A stretch of 64,000 bases of DNA from Methanococcoides methylutens (GTDB lineage Archaea > Halobacteriota > Methanosarcinia > Methanosarcinales > Methanosarcinaceae). The notes below the pieces were generated by a model, which saw only the letters and a list, made by a program, of their open reading frames with translations, had not been told where the DNA came from and made no database searches. Each line of letters starts with the position of its first letter. Within the stretch, counting starts at the first letter, position 1. The DNA lies in assembly GCF_000765475.1 (NCBI RefSeq), contig NZ_JRHO01000009.1, positions 434,001 through 498,000 of the forward strand, written 5' to 3'. The position numbers and the translations under genes are program-made. Of the stretch, positions 27,488 through 36,523 are shown in pieces.

Positions 27488-29866
27488 ATAAAAAATGTAT
27501 TCGGAAAACTGGGGGTCTTTATTGAGAACAATACTATCCCTATAATATTAGTAGCCTTATTGCTCGTCCTTGTATCTGTTCAGGGCGCACAGAACATAAC
27601 TATGGAATCGGGAACCGAAACATTTGTTGAGAAGACTTCCCAGCTCTATCAGGATTTTGATCACCTCTATATGAATATCTTTGGTACGGAAGCCATTGTT
27701 ATAATAGTGGAGGATGGTCAGGTAAGTGATCCTGCTTTGTTGCAGGCGATGGATCGGCTTGATCATATGTCTTCGACATTGCCCGGAGTAGTAGATGTTC
27801 AAAGTGTTGCAACGGTTGTCAAGGAAGCAAACTTCGGTCTTACCGGTGATGCATCACTTCCTGAAGACAAGGCAGAACTGCAGTTCCTGATCAATAATTA
27901 TGTTCCTGAACAACTGATGCCGGACAGCACTCATACACTTATCTATGTTGAAGTAGCGGGTTCGACAACAGATGAACAGAAACAGGAGATCCTGGGGGAG
28001 ATCGAGACATCGGTAAGTCTTGCAGAATTTCCTCCTGACTATAATGTAATAGTTACAGGAGATCCGGCGTTCATGGTTTCCATGAACAATGCAATGATGT
28101 CAAGTATGGGTGTATTGCTTGGGCTTTCAGTCGTCCTGATGATCGTTGTGCTGTATCTCGTGTTCGGTCACGTCAGATGGAGGCTCATGCCTCTTGCTAT
28201 CGTATTGCTGGGTATCATTTACACCTTTGGTGCCATGGGCTATCTGGAGATCCCAATGACCATGGTCTCAATGGCAGCATTCCCTGTATTGATAGGATTG
28301 GGTATAGATTATGCCATCCAGTTCCATAATCGAATAGAAGAGGAGCTTGAACGTGGTGAGACGCCGGCAGAGGCGGTTGTGGATACTATCAAGCATACCG
28401 GTCCTGCTGTGCTTATTGCACTTATTATCACAGCACTGGGATTCTTTTCCCTTCTTACATCAAGCGTTCCTATGATACAGGACTTTGCAAAGCTGCTTCT
28501 CATAGGTATTGCGATGTGCTTCCTTGCTTCCCTGTTCGTCGGTGTGACTGTGATATATGGTCTCGACAACATGCAATCCGTACGCAAGGAGAAGTTTGGA
28601 CATTTATCCCTGACAGGCAAGAACAAGTCCAAGACATCATCTCCGGAGGAGCCCAAACCGGATATTCTGGATAGGCTTCTGGGTCGTACAACCCATTTCA
28701 CCATAAAACATCCTTTCATGATCCTGTTAATTGCCGTTCTTCTTTGTGCTGGTGGCTTGGTGGCTGATACTCAGGTAGGGATTCAGACCGATACGGAAAC
28801 CTTTGTCCCACAGGACCTGCCGGCATTGATCGACCTGATGCATCTTTCTGATATCACCGGTGGTGAGGAACAGCTGAACATTATCATCAAGACCGACAAC
28901 GTTGCAGATCCTAAAACCCTGAAATGGATGGATGAGTTCAGTTCTCATGAAGTGGATAGCAGGAATAATATCTACGGAGCGGAAAGCATGGCCAGTGTCA
29001 TCAAGTCAATGAACAGTGGTGTGATCCCTGAAAGTGAGTCTGAGATAAGGTTGCTGTATGAACAGATGCCTGACCAGCAAAAGGACCGTTTCATGTACGG
29101 TGAAAATATGCTTCTGCTCAACCTGAATATTGGTGATGCGATGGGAAGCCTTGGTATGGAAGGGATAGAAGTTCTCACGGATATTGTCCAGGATGATATT
29201 CTGTGGATGTCCCCACCCCCCGGAATGACTGCTACGATCACCGGAAGCAATGTCGTGTTCATAGAAGTTATTGGAGCCCTTACGTCAGGACGTATCTTTA
29301 TGACATACCTGGGACTGGGAATGGTATTCGGTGGTCTGCTCCTGATCTACCGTGATCTTCTCAAGGCTCTTGTGCCCGTAGTGACAATGTTCATGGTCAT
29401 TGGCTGGTCCGGTGGACTGATGTACCTGTTGGGTATGGAATACAATCCAATGACAGCTACACTGGGTGCACTTATTCTTGGTGTGGGTTCCGAGTATGCT
29501 GTACTTATGATGGAGAGATACTTCGAGGAAAAGGACAGAGGTGCAAATCCTGAAGAAGCAATGACCGAAGCAGGGGTCAAGATTGGAAAAGCGATAGTTA
29601 CTTCCGGACTTACGACACTCTTCGGTTTTTGTGCTCTGGTAGCATCTGATTTCAGTATGATCAGCGGTTTCGGCATGATCACTGTAATAGATGTAGGGCT
29701 TGCCCTGTTCGCAACATTTGTGGTTTTCCCACCAGTGATGGTCTTGCTGGACAATTTCCGTGAAAAGAGGAAAGCAAAAAAAATAATGTCGGATGTATTC
29801 GAAGATAATATAGAAACGATCGAAATTGTAAAACATAGTACTGACCCGGAGGCTGATGCCTTTTGA
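27488..29866 (+). CDS. RND-superfamily exporter, HAE3/MmpL type, apparent ATA start
   Basis: 792 aa. Two repeats of one plus five transmembrane helices with large external loops. First sensor domain after FIENNTIPIILVALLLVLV; GLGIDYAIQFHNRIEEELERG is the RND core motif and is repeated as GVGSEYAVLMMERYFEEKDRG in the second half. Family members export lipids or amphiphiles using the ion gradient. The frame extends upstream of the first ATG (27602) to ATA 27488, 8 nt after a strong GAGGAGG; no ATG, GTG or TTG lies near it, so initiation at ATA is inferred. Followed without gap by two secreted proteins. Confidence 0.88.
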   Translation: MKNVFGKLGVFIENNTIPIILVALLLVLVSVQGAQNITMESGTETFVEKTSQLYQDFDHLYMNIFGTEAIVIIVEDGQVSDPALLQAMDRLDHMSSTLPGVVDVQSVATVVKEANFGLTGDASLPEDKAELQFLINNYVPEQLMPDSTHTLIYVEVAGSTTDEQKQEILGEIETSVSLAEFPPDYNVIVTGDPAFMVSMNNAMMSSMGVLLGLSVVLMIVVLYLVFGHVRWRLMPLAIVLLGIIYTFGAMGYLEIPMTMVSMAAFPVLIGLGIDYAIQFHNRIEEELERGETPAEAVVDTIKHTGPAVLIALIITALGFFSLLTSSVPMIQDFAKLLLIGIAMCFLASLFVGVTVIYGLDNMQSVRKEKFGHLSLTGKNKSKTSSPEEPKPDILDRLLGRTTHFTIKHPFMILLIAVLLCAGGLVADTQVGIQTDTETFVPQDLPALIDLMHLSDITGGEEQLNIIIKTDNVADPKTLKWMDEFSSHEVDSRNNIYGAESMASVIKSMNSGVIPESESEIRLLYEQMPDQQKDRFMYGENMLLLNLNIGDAMGSLGMEGIEVLTDIVQDDILWMSPPPGMTATITGSNVVFIEVIGALTSGRIFMTYLGLGMVFGGLLLIYRDLLKALVPVVTMFMVIGWSGGLMYLLGMEYNPMTATLGALILGVGSEYAVLMMERYFEEKDRGANPEEAMTEAGVKIGKAIVTSGLTTLFGFCALVASDFSMISGFGMITVIDVGLALFATFVVFPPVMVLLDNFREKRKAKKIMSDVFEDNIETIEIVKHSTDPEADAF

Positions 29867-30969
29867 TGAACTGTAAAAACAAACAAAAGAACAGATATGT
29901 GAATTCAGTGGTCATGGTGGCTATCTTGCTGACCGCGGCGGTGTTCGTGGTCACTGCATCTCCTGCAGCAGGGGCAAAAGAGTTCGTACAGCCGACCTAT
30001 GAGTTCTCTACCAATTATTATGATGCCTACGGTGAACCTGATCTATATGTTTCCGTCCTCGGGGACACTGAATTCGAGAGGGGTGAGACCGCACAGGTAC
30101 GCGTTGTCCTCTCAAACAGAGGAGTACTGTATGGATTCAAGTCCAAGACCAATGTGGATACGAAAAATGGAGATCATGCAAAGTCCCTGAAAGAGCTTGA
30201 ATATGAGTCATTGAGAACCACTGCTTTTGGTCTAAAGGCTGAGATGGTCTCGACTACAGATTATATAGAGGTCGATCCGATCACAAGTATTCAGACACTT
30301 GATAGTCTGTATCCGGGAGTATTGCCGGAGGATCCGATGTCCTTTACTATCACCATCTCCGATAATGCACCGGCTGGTGTTTATATGCTCTTACTGCCTG
30401 TCAGCTATGAATTCCAGAGCCAGGTCGAGATGACCGATGGAAGTACTGTCAGGCTTGGTCTGCCTGATCTTGACCACACCACATTCTACAAGACAAGGAA
30501 TACGACTCTTCAGATCCCGGTGATGGTAGAACCGGCTGCAAAGTTCGTTGTGTCTGATGTGGAGGGTGAGCTTACGTCCGGTCAGTCAGGTATCATCAAT
30601 GTAACCTACACAAATGTTGGTGAGGTCGAAGCATCTGATGCTTTTGCCAGGATAGTTGTTATGAAACCGTTGAGTTCCGACAGGTCAGTTGTGAACCTGG
30701 GTGCTATTGCACCGGGGGAGAGCAAGACTGCATCATTCGATCTTGCTGCAGATATCTCTGCGGTGGAGAAGGACTACGGAATTGACAGTGAGATCAAGTA
30801 TTGTGATGAGGACGGTGAAATTGAGTTCTCGGAAAACATTATTGTTGAGGTCCCGCTCAAATCAAGGGATGCCAGTATAAGCATCACTACGCTGGCACTT
30901 GCAGGAATACTGCTGATAGGAGCTTACATGGGATACAATACTATGCGGAAGAAGAATGACAAAAAATAA
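29866..30969 (+). CDS. Secreted S-layer-like (COG1361) protein, exporter partner
   Basis: 367 aa from ATG 29866, overlapping the exporter stop (TTG 29863 possible). Signal peptide (hydrophobic 14-34, cleavage near ASPAAGA), then extracytoplasmic beta-rich domains (GDTEFERGETAQVRVVLSNRG; a CARDB-like block SDVEGELTSGQSGIINVTYTNVGEVEASDA), and a C-terminal membrane helix (TTLALAGILLIGAYMGY) with a basic tail. Paralogous to the next gene. In methanogens such COG1361 proteins accompany HAE3 exporters and probably act as external adaptor or substrate carrier. Confidence 0.82.
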   Translation: MNCKNKQKNRYVNSVVMVAILLTAAVFVVTASPAAGAKEFVQPTYEFSTNYYDAYGEPDLYVSVLGDTEFERGETAQVRVVLSNRGVLYGFKSKTNVDTKNGDHAKSLKELEYESLRTTAFGLKAEMVSTTDYIEVDPITSIQTLDSLYPGVLPEDPMSFTITISDNAPAGVYMLLLPVSYEFQSQVEMTDGSTVRLGLPDLDHTTFYKTRNTTLQIPVMVEPAAKFVVSDVEGELTSGQSGIINVTYTNVGEVEASDAFARIVVMKPLSSDRSVVNLGAIAPGESKTASFDLAADISAVEKDYGIDSEIKYCDEDGEIEFSENIIVEVPLKSRDASISITTLALAGILLIGAYMGYNTMRKKNDKK

Positions 30970-31017
30970 TACTTTAACTGAATAATTATCAAATTAACAC
31001 TATGAAGAGGACTAATT

Positions 31018-32157
31018 ATGTTTAAAATGACAGATTCCAGATACGCTTTGCCAATTATGGCCTCACTTGCTTTATTGTTGCTGTTTGTAGCACCGGTACA
31101 TGCATCTTCCACACTGCCCTCAAATGGTGAGTTTACGGCAGCCAATGCGGAACTACCTGAGTTCTTCAATTTTGATGAGAACTACTATACTGTATTCGGT
31201 GGTCCGGACGTGACAGCGACTCTCCTCGGCGACAATGAGTTTGAACGCGGTGATACTGTCACACTGAACCTCGATCTTATGAACAAGGGTCTTATCACGG
31301 GTTTCAGATCGGAGGAAGATGACTTTTACCTTACTCAGCTGGAACAGAAGTTGCAGAAAACTGAAATGTCCTATGAGTCCCAGCGAACGACAGCTATCGG
31401 TATTGTTGCTATCCTGACCCCTCTTGATCCTGCTGTTAAAGTAAAGTCCGGTCCTCAGGAAGCAGGTACTCTTGTATCAGGGCAGAAGACCGACTCTCCT
31501 GTTAGCTTTAATATCGAGATCTCGGATAATGCAGAGGCAGGCGGCTACCCCATGCGCCTTGATCTCTATTATGGATACCAGAAGAATGTTCAGATAAATG
31601 GTGACAATGAAACTGACCTTGGTATTACAAATATGGAGGTTGGACTTTGGTATGATATGGGCACACAGAACACGACCTTTGATATATATGTGAAGGATGA
31701 GGCAAGATTTGAAGTGACCAACGTAACTGGTAAGCTGTATCCTGATTCTGAAAGTTTGTTGTATGTTACCTTTGAGAATGTGGGTGACCTTTCTGCAAAG
31801 GATGCTACGGTAAGGATAAGTGCTGCCGATCCTTTCAGCACTACTGATGATCAGGCATTCCTTGGTACCCTCGATTCCGGTGAGAGCACTGTTGCAGTGT
31901 TCAAGCTGAAGGTAGATGACCTTGCAGTACCGAAGGCTTATGCACTGAATAGTGAGATCAAGTATGAGGATACTGACGGCCATGACCGTATATCAGATAC
32001 TGTGAAGATCAAGACGGAAGTCCTTCCTGCATCTGCAAATGACAGTGGCTCCGGCATGACTGGCATCATTATTGGTGTAGTACTGGTAATAGTGATCGCC
32101 GGTGGAGCTTATTTCGTCTATCGCAGCAGGTCTTCAAATAACAGCAACGATGAGTGA
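31018..32157 (+). CDS. Second secreted COG1361 protein, paralogue of the preceding gene
   Basis: 379 aa, GAAGAGG 9 nt before the ATG. Signal peptide ending near PVHASS, extracytoplasmic beta domains aligned with its neighbour (GGPDVTATLLGDNEFERGDTV, and NVTGKLYPDSESLLYVTFENVGDLSAKDA), a linker, and a C-terminal helix (GIIIGVVLVIVIAGGAYFVY) with a charged tail. The two proteins look like products of a tandem duplication. Same operon as marR and the exporter; both may contact the exporter's large external loops. Confidence 0.82.
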   Translation: MFKMTDSRYALPIMASLALLLLFVAPVHASSTLPSNGEFTAANAELPEFFNFDENYYTVFGGPDVTATLLGDNEFERGDTVTLNLDLMNKGLITGFRSEEDDFYLTQLEQKLQKTEMSYESQRTTAIGIVAILTPLDPAVKVKSGPQEAGTLVSGQKTDSPVSFNIEISDNAEAGGYPMRLDLYYGYQKNVQINGDNETDLGITNMEVGLWYDMGTQNTTFDIYVKDEARFEVTNVTGKLYPDSESLLYVTFENVGDLSAKDATVRISAADPFSTTDDQAFLGTLDSGESTVAVFKLKVDDLAVPKAYALNSEIKYEDTDGHDRISDTVKIKTEVLPASANDSGSGMTGIIIGVVLVIVIAGGAYFVYRSRSSNNSNDE

Positions 32158-32182
32158 TCATTCTCTCATCGTTTTCTTTTTA
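32146..32182 (+). terminator. Terminator of the exporter operon
   Basis: AACGATGAG (32146-32154) and CTCATCGTT (32165-32173) form a perfect 9-bp stem around the stop codon region, followed by TTCTTTTTATT. It closes the HAE3 operon. Confidence 0.7.
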
Positions 32183-32381
32183 TTGATGTGATTCGTATTC
32201 ATTCTATGATGTCCCTGACATTTTTTGATCAGTAGTAATATGGTATGATATTATAACGGTTGAAATCACTTATATATTAGGAATGACATGGTATCACAAA
32301 CTTCAGAGTAGTTACGTTGAATTTGTATAATTATATTAGATCACACTTTTATTTTAGCCCGATAGGGAGGGAAATCAAAAA

Positions 32382-33614
32382 TTGAGTCAGCCTTGTGTTA
32401 ATATTGGCATGGTAGGTCATGTCGATCATGGGAAAACGACGCTTGTAAGCGCGTTATCTGGAGTATGGACCGATACTCATAGTGAAGAGTTGAAGCGTGG
32501 TATTTCGATCAGGTTAGGGTATGCAGATACTACCTTCAGGAAGTGTCCAACTTGCCCCGAACCCCAGTGTTATACTGTAGCCAAGAAATGTGAGCACTGT
32601 GGTGAAAAGACCGAGGATATGAGGACCGTATCTTTTGTGGATTCTCCTGGTCACGAAACATTGATGGCCACAATGCTTTCAGGTGCTGCTATTATGGATG
32701 GTGCTATCCTTGTGATCGCTGCGAACGAGGAATGTCCGCAGCCACAGACAAAAGAGCACCTTATGGCTTTGAATATCATCGGTATCGAGAACATCGTTAT
32801 CGTCCAGAACAAGGTCGACCTTGTTCCAAAGGAGAAGGTTATAGAGCATTATCATCAGATCAAGGAGTTCGTAAAGGGAACTGTTGCTGAGAATGCACCT
32901 GTCGTTCCTATCTCTGCACAGCAGAACATCAATATCGATGTGCTGATCGATGTTATGAACGAAGTGATCCCAACGCCTGTGCAGAAACTTGACAAGCCTG
33001 CACATATGCTTATTGCAAGATCTTTTGACATCAACAAGCCTGGATCATCTATCGATAAGATCGCAGGTGGTGTCATCGGCGGAACACTTACAGCTGGTTC
33101 TTTGCATCCGGGTGATGAACTTGAGATCCGTCCTGGTCGTAAGGTGGAAAGCGAGAATGCTATCCACTGGGAACCTATATTCACGACTATCAATATGATC
33201 GCTGCAGGCAGTGACAAGGTAGAAGAGGCAACTCCGGGAGGATTGCTTGCATTGGGTACAGGACTTGACCCAAGTATAACAAAGAGTGATTCGCTCACAG
33301 GTCAGGTTGCAGGTTTGCCAGACACATTACCTCCTACCCACGATTCATTCACTCTGGACCTTAAGCTTCTTGAACGTGTAGTTGGTATTTCAGATGATGA
33401 GCCGATCGAGATCGGTAAGATCAAGACCAGTGAACCATTGATGCTCAATGTTGGAACTGCTACCACTGTTGGTATTGTAACAAGTGCCAGGGAAAATGTT
33501 GCTGAGACCAAGCTCAAGAGGCCGGTCTGTGCTGAAGTTGGCTCTATGGTTGCTATCAGCAGGCGTGTTGGTTCCCGTTGGAGACTAATAGGTGTGGGAG
33601 TCATTAAGGCTTGA
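32382..33614 (+). CDS. Translation initiation factor aIF2 subunit gamma
   Basis: 410 aa, normal length. TTG start behind GGGAGG. GTPase motifs: G1 GHVDHGKTT, zinc-knuckle cysteines [10 protein letters not shown] and CEHCG, G3 DSPGHE, G4 NKVD. The three-domain EF-Tu-like layout is intact. With alpha and beta subunits it delivers initiator Met-tRNA to the ribosome. First gene of a cluster of translation and transcription genes with overlapping ends; it overlaps the PIN gene by 4 bp. Confidence 0.97.
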   Translation: MSQPCVNIGMVGHVDHGKTTLVSALSGVWTDTHSEELKRGISIRLGYADTTFRKCPTCPEPQCYTVAKKCEHCGEKTEDMRTVSFVDSPGHETLMATMLSGAAIMDGAILVIAANEECPQPQTKEHLMALNIIGIENIVIVQNKVDLVPKEKVIEHYHQIKEFVKGTVAENAPVVPISAQQNINIDVLIDVMNEVIPTPVQKLDKPAHMLIARSFDINKPGSSIDKIAGGVIGGTLTAGSLHPGDELEIRPGRKVESENAIHWEPIFTTINMIAAGSDKVEEATPGGLLALGTGLDPSITKSDSLTGQVAGLPDTLPPTHDSFTLDLKLLERVVGISDDEPIEIGKIKTSEPLMLNVGTATTVGIVTSARENVAETKLKRPVCAEVGSMVAISRRVGSRWRLIGVGVIKA

Positions 33615-33976
33615 AGGTTATAATCGATACAAACGGTTTAATGATACCAGTTCAGTTCAAGGTCGATATCTTTACAGAACTAAAACGTCTGGGCTATGAT
33701 GAGCTCATTGTTCCCCAGGCGGTCATAAATGAGATAAAGATCCTGGTCAAAAGGTATAAGGGTGAGAACAGAATAGCGGCAAAGGTTGCACTTTCATTAT
33801 CAGACAGATGTACCATTGTGGAACGGACAGGAAGTGCTGATGATGTCATCCTTCAGCTTGCTCTCGATACTGGGGCAGCGGTGTTGACCAATGATGTCGG
33901 TTTGGTCAAACGTCTGAAGGAAGTGGATGTGGCCGTTGTGCGTTTGCGCCAGAAGAGCCGTTTGGATATAGCATGA
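33611..33976 (+). CDS. PIN-domain protein, Utp24/FAF1-like ribosome biogenesis nuclease family
   Basis: 121 aa. TTG start overlaps the aIF2-gamma stop. Acidic active-site residues of PIN nucleases are in place: [28 protein letters not shown] and [11 protein letters not shown]. The closest eukaryotic relatives cut pre-rRNA (Utp24/Utp23 type). In archaea the gene is conserved between aIF2-gamma and Rpo7, as here, so a role in rRNA processing is likely. Confidence 0.88.
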   Translation: MKVIIDTNGLMIPVQFKVDIFTELKRLGYDELIVPQAVINEIKILVKRYKGENRIAAKVALSLSDRCTIVERTGSADDVILQLALDTGAAVLTNDVGLVKRLKEVDVAVVRLRQKSRLDIA

Positions 33977-34042
33977 TCATCATTTCATATTACAATTATA
34001 GTGGCAGTTTAGATTAATGCAGGGCATATTGGAGATCGAGAT

Positions 34043-34612
34043 ATGTATAAAAGGATGAAACTTTCGGACACGATCCGTGTGGCTCCCCGCCTTTTGGGTG
34101 AGGATGTCGGGATCAGTGTGAAGGATGCACTAAAGGAGAAACTTGAGGGCAGGGTCGATAAGACGCTTGGTGCAATTGTTGCGGTCACGGATATTGAAGA
34201 AGTTGGAGAAGGTCATATCCTTGTTGGTGACGGAGCGGTCTATTACGATGTTGTTTTCGATGCTATTGTGTTCATCCCGCAGCTTCAGGAAGTCATTGAA
34301 GGACTTGTGGTCGAGACAGTTGAGTTCGGTGCTTTCGTCAGCATAGGTGCTATGGATGGTCTTTTACACGTAAGCCAGGTAACTGACGACTTCATGTCAT
34401 ATGACGGTAAGAACGGCAGGCTCCTTAGCAAGAACGGAGATCGTACCCTTTCAGAAGGCGACAAGGTGCGTGCCCGTATAGTTGCTGTAAGCACTAACGA
34501 AAGAGAGCCAAGGGACAGCAAGATCGGATTGACCATGCGTCAGCATGCTCTTGGAAGGCTGGAATGGCTGGAAGATGCACGCAAGCCAAAATCCGAGGAA
34601 TCTAATGAGTAA
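34043..34612 (+). CDS. rpoE1: DNA-directed RNA polymerase subunit E' (Rpo7)
   Basis: 189 aa. N-terminal RNP-like domain starting YKRMKLSDTIRVAP and a C-terminal S1/OB domain (EGLVVETVEFGAFVSIGAMDGLLHVSQV). Rpo7 with Rpo4 forms the RNA-polymerase stalk that binds nascent RNA. Placed in the conserved cluster next to Spt4. Confidence 0.96.
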   Translation: MYKRMKLSDTIRVAPRLLGEDVGISVKDALKEKLEGRVDKTLGAIVAVTDIEEVGEGHILVGDGAVYYDVVFDAIVFIPQLQEVIEGLVVETVEFGAFVSIGAMDGLLHVSQVTDDFMSYDGKNGRLLSKNGDRTLSEGDKVRARIVAVSTNEREPRDSKIGLTMRQHALGRLEWLEDARKPKSEESNE

Positions 34613-34627
34613 ACCGGAGTGTATCTA

Positions 34628-34813
34628 ATGGTAGATCAGGTATGTCGTGAATGTCACAGGTTGGTAACAGGTCAGACCTGCCCTGTCTGTGGTTCAAGTA
34701 ATTTGAGCGCTGACTGGAGCGGACTTGTTATTATCGTGGATCCTCAGCGATCTAAGATCGCAGAGATGATCGGCGTGACAGTTGCCGACAAGTATGCTTT
34801 AAAGGTGCGGTAA
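34628..34813 (+). CDS. spt4: Transcription elongation factor Spt4 (RNA polymerase subunit E'')
   Basis: 61 aa from ATG 34628; a GTG three codons upstream is possible. A single zinc ribbon CRECHRLVTGQTCPVCGS, followed by LSADWSGLVIIVDPQRSKIAEMIG, is diagnostic. It pairs with Spt5 as a processivity factor of the archaeal RNA polymerase. Confidence 0.96.
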   Translation: MVDQVCRECHRLVTGQTCPVCGSSNLSADWSGLVIIVDPQRSKIAEMIGVTVADKYALKVR

Positions 34814-34815
34814 TT

Positions 34816-35397
34816 TTGGGTTTACAGATCCTTTTACCGGAAAGTCTTCGTCACCTTTTCCGGGAACCTTTTGGTATCCTGTATGAAGGTGTAGGCGGTG
34901 ATGCCGTCAGAAGTTCGGTAAAGGATCTTGGTAATCCCACAAAACTTATATCTGTGGGTGATGTTACTACTTTCCACTTGCTCGAATCAAACATCATTCC
35001 AGATGTACTGATCGTGGACGATAGGACGAAAAGGGCACCGGCTTCCTCACAGGTTGTCGATGGTACGAAACATCAGGGATTTGCTGAAATTGCAGTCGAT
35101 AATCCTGCTGGTGTGATCACCGAAGAACTGATATCTGTGATAGGCGATGCATTAGTGTCCGATCAGAATGTCCGGATATTCGTAAAAGGCGAAGAGGATC
35201 TTGCCGCTTTACCTGCGATGATGATGGCACCTGTAGGTTCGGTTATCATGTATGGGCAACCGGATAAAGGTGTAATACTTGTAAGGGTCACAGAACCCAA
35301 AAAAGCAGAAATAAAGGATCTATTTGATATTATTCTTGAAAAACAAGATCATAAAGAACAGTTCAATAACGTGCGGAGGAAATTAAATGGATATTAA
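34816..35397 (+). CDS. GTP-dependent dephospho-CoA kinase (DUF359 family)
   Basis: 193 aa. TTG 34816 start behind AAGGTGCGG, 2 bp after spt4. Family blocks: ISVGDVTTFHLLE, PDVLIVDDRTKR, NPAGVITEEL, IFVKGEEDLAALPAMMMAPVGSVIMYGQPDKGVILVRV. The Asp-rich VDD segment contains catalytic aspartates of this archaeal kinase, which performs the last step of coenzyme A synthesis with GTP. Overlaps rps24e by 11 bp. Confidence 0.93.
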   Translation: MGLQILLPESLRHLFREPFGILYEGVGGDAVRSSVKDLGNPTKLISVGDVTTFHLLESNIIPDVLIVDDRTKRAPASSQVVDGTKHQGFAEIAVDNPAGVITEELISVIGDALVSDQNVRIFVKGEEDLAALPAMMMAPVGSVIMYGQPDKGVILVRVTEPKKAEIKDLFDIILEKQDHKEQFNNVRRKLNGY

Positions 35398-35725
35398 TAT
35401 TACGGAAGATAAAAACAACGCACTTCTCAACAGAAGGGAAGTGAGGTTCGATGCTACATTCGATGGTGCAACACCTTCAAGGCTCGATGTAAAGAACAGA
35501 CTGGCTGCAATGCTTAACGTGCCACTCGAGCTCGTCATTCTCCAGAAGTTCGATAACAGCTACGGTATATCTGCAGCTGAAGGATACGCAAAGATCTATG
35601 AAGATGCAGATCGCATGAAGGTAGTCGAGAAGGAATATGTCCTTAAAAGGAACGAACTTCCAGAGCCTGAAGTTGTCGAAGACGAAGCATCCGAAGAACC
35701 AGCTGAAGAAGCAGACAGTGAGTGA
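35387..35725 (+). CDS. rps24e: 30S ribosomal protein eS24
   Basis: 112 aa. [20 protein letters not shown], then [14 protein letters not shown] and [15 protein letters not shown] are typical of S24e. The acidic C-terminal tail ([20 protein letters not shown]) is longer than in many homologues. It overlaps the kinase gene by 11 bp and precedes S27ae by 5 bp. Confidence 0.96.
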   Translation: MDINITEDKNNALLNRREVRFDATFDGATPSRLDVKNRLAAMLNVPLELVILQKFDNSYGISAAEGYAKIYEDADRMKVVEKEYVLKRNELPEPEVVEDEASEEPAEEADSE

Positions 35726-35730
35726 TCATA

Positions 35731-35880
35731 ATGGCAGTTAAAGACTACTACAAAGTAACCGGCGATTCCATCGAAAGACTGAGGCAGTTCTGCCCACGCT
35801 GCGGCGATGGTGTATATCTTGCAGACCACAAGGACAGACTTACCTGTGGTAAATGCGGATACACTGAATTCAAGAAATAA
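35731..35880 (+). CDS. rps27ae: 30S ribosomal protein eS31 (S27ae)
   Basis: 49 aa. Zinc ribbon [23 protein letters not shown] with four Cys, C-terminal GYTEFKK. Normal size for archaeal S27ae, which lacks the ubiquitin fusion seen in eukaryotes. Last gene of the cluster; a terminator follows. Confidence 0.96.
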   Translation: MAVKDYYKVTGDSIERLRQFCPRCGDGVYLADHKDRLTCGKCGYTEFKK

Positions 35881-35892
35881 TTCCGACTTTAT

Positions 35893-35928
35893 GCATCGCA
35901 ACTTGATGTTGTGATGCTTTTCTCTTTT
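35893..35928 (+). terminator. Terminator after rps27ae
   Basis: GCATCGCAAC (35893-35902) pairs with GTTGTGATGC (35908-35917, one G-U pair) over a 5-nt loop, followed by TTTTCTCTTTT. Confidence 0.75.
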
Positions 35929-36101
35929 AATTTAGGTATGTAGAGTAAAGCACCATTTTAATTTAGGTGTTCATAGCAAAGCATCAATTTTTAATTTAGA
36001 TATTTATTGCCAAAGTATCCATTTCTAATTTAGATATCTATTACTAAAGCAACTATCATTTAATTTAGATGTGTGGTACCACACAGCAATTTTTAATAGA
36101 C
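35926..36101 (+). repeat. Five imperfect tandem AT-rich repeats, last one with a perfect palindrome
   Basis: The head TTTAATTTAG (or TCTAATTTAG) recurs at 35926, 35957, 35990, 36024 and 36059, spaced 31, 33, 34 and 35 bp, each followed by a variable middle and AAAGCA/AAAGTA plus a CA-rich end. The fifth unit holds the 14-bp palindrome GTGTGGTACCACAC (36071-36084). A truncated sixth head lies at 36091. It sits between convergent genes rps27ae and the response regulator. Too degenerate and short in spacing for a CRISPR array. Confidence 0.75.
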
Positions 36102-36108
36102 TACCTTC

Positions 36109-36513
36109 TCATTCATCAGGCTTTTCAAGCCCTTTTTCCACTCTGTAATTATGGAGTGCAAGTTCTATGGTGCTATGAAGACTGTTTTCCTCGAAAGGTT
36201 TGGTAAGATATCCAAAAGGTTTTGTCCTCTTGGCTCGAGCCAGTATCTTTTCATCGGAATATGCCGTGAGGTAGACTACAGGAACATCGAAAAGCTGACG
36301 TATCTGTTCAGCAGCTTCGACCCCATCCATGTCACCTTTCAACATGATGTCCATCAACACAAGATCCGGAAATGTGATCTCTGCTTTACTGATGGCTTCT
36401 TTTCCGGAAGATGCAATGCTGGGCACAAGGTATCCCATGTTCTTTAGCATCTTCTTGATACCTAAGGCAACGATCTTTTCATCTTCTACGACCAGGATCT
36501 TTGTTTGAGTCAT
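36109..36513 (-). CDS. Single-domain response regulator
   Basis: 134 aa from ATG 36513 (GAGAGGG 6 nt upstream). One receiver domain: acidic pair in VVEDEK, phospho-acceptor Asp in LVLMDIMLKGDMDG, Thr in YLTAYSD and Lys in GYLTKPF. No output domain. The coding region starts 11 bp after the stop of the sensor kinase gene on the same strand, so it should be the kinase's partner. Output is probably by protein contact. Confidence 0.92.
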   Translation of the reverse strand: MTQTKILVVEDEKIVALGIKKMLKNMGYLVPSIASSGKEAISKAEITFPDLVLMDIMLKGDMDGVEAAEQIRQLFDVPVVYLTAYSDEKILARAKRTKPFGYLTKPFEENSLHSTIELALHNYRVEKGLEKPDE

Positions 36514-36523
36514 CAATTCCCTC

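Noticed and set aside
35926-36101. CRISPR array
   Set aside because: Only about 10 bp is conserved per unit, the spacing is 31-35 bp with related middles, and there are no cas genes nearby.
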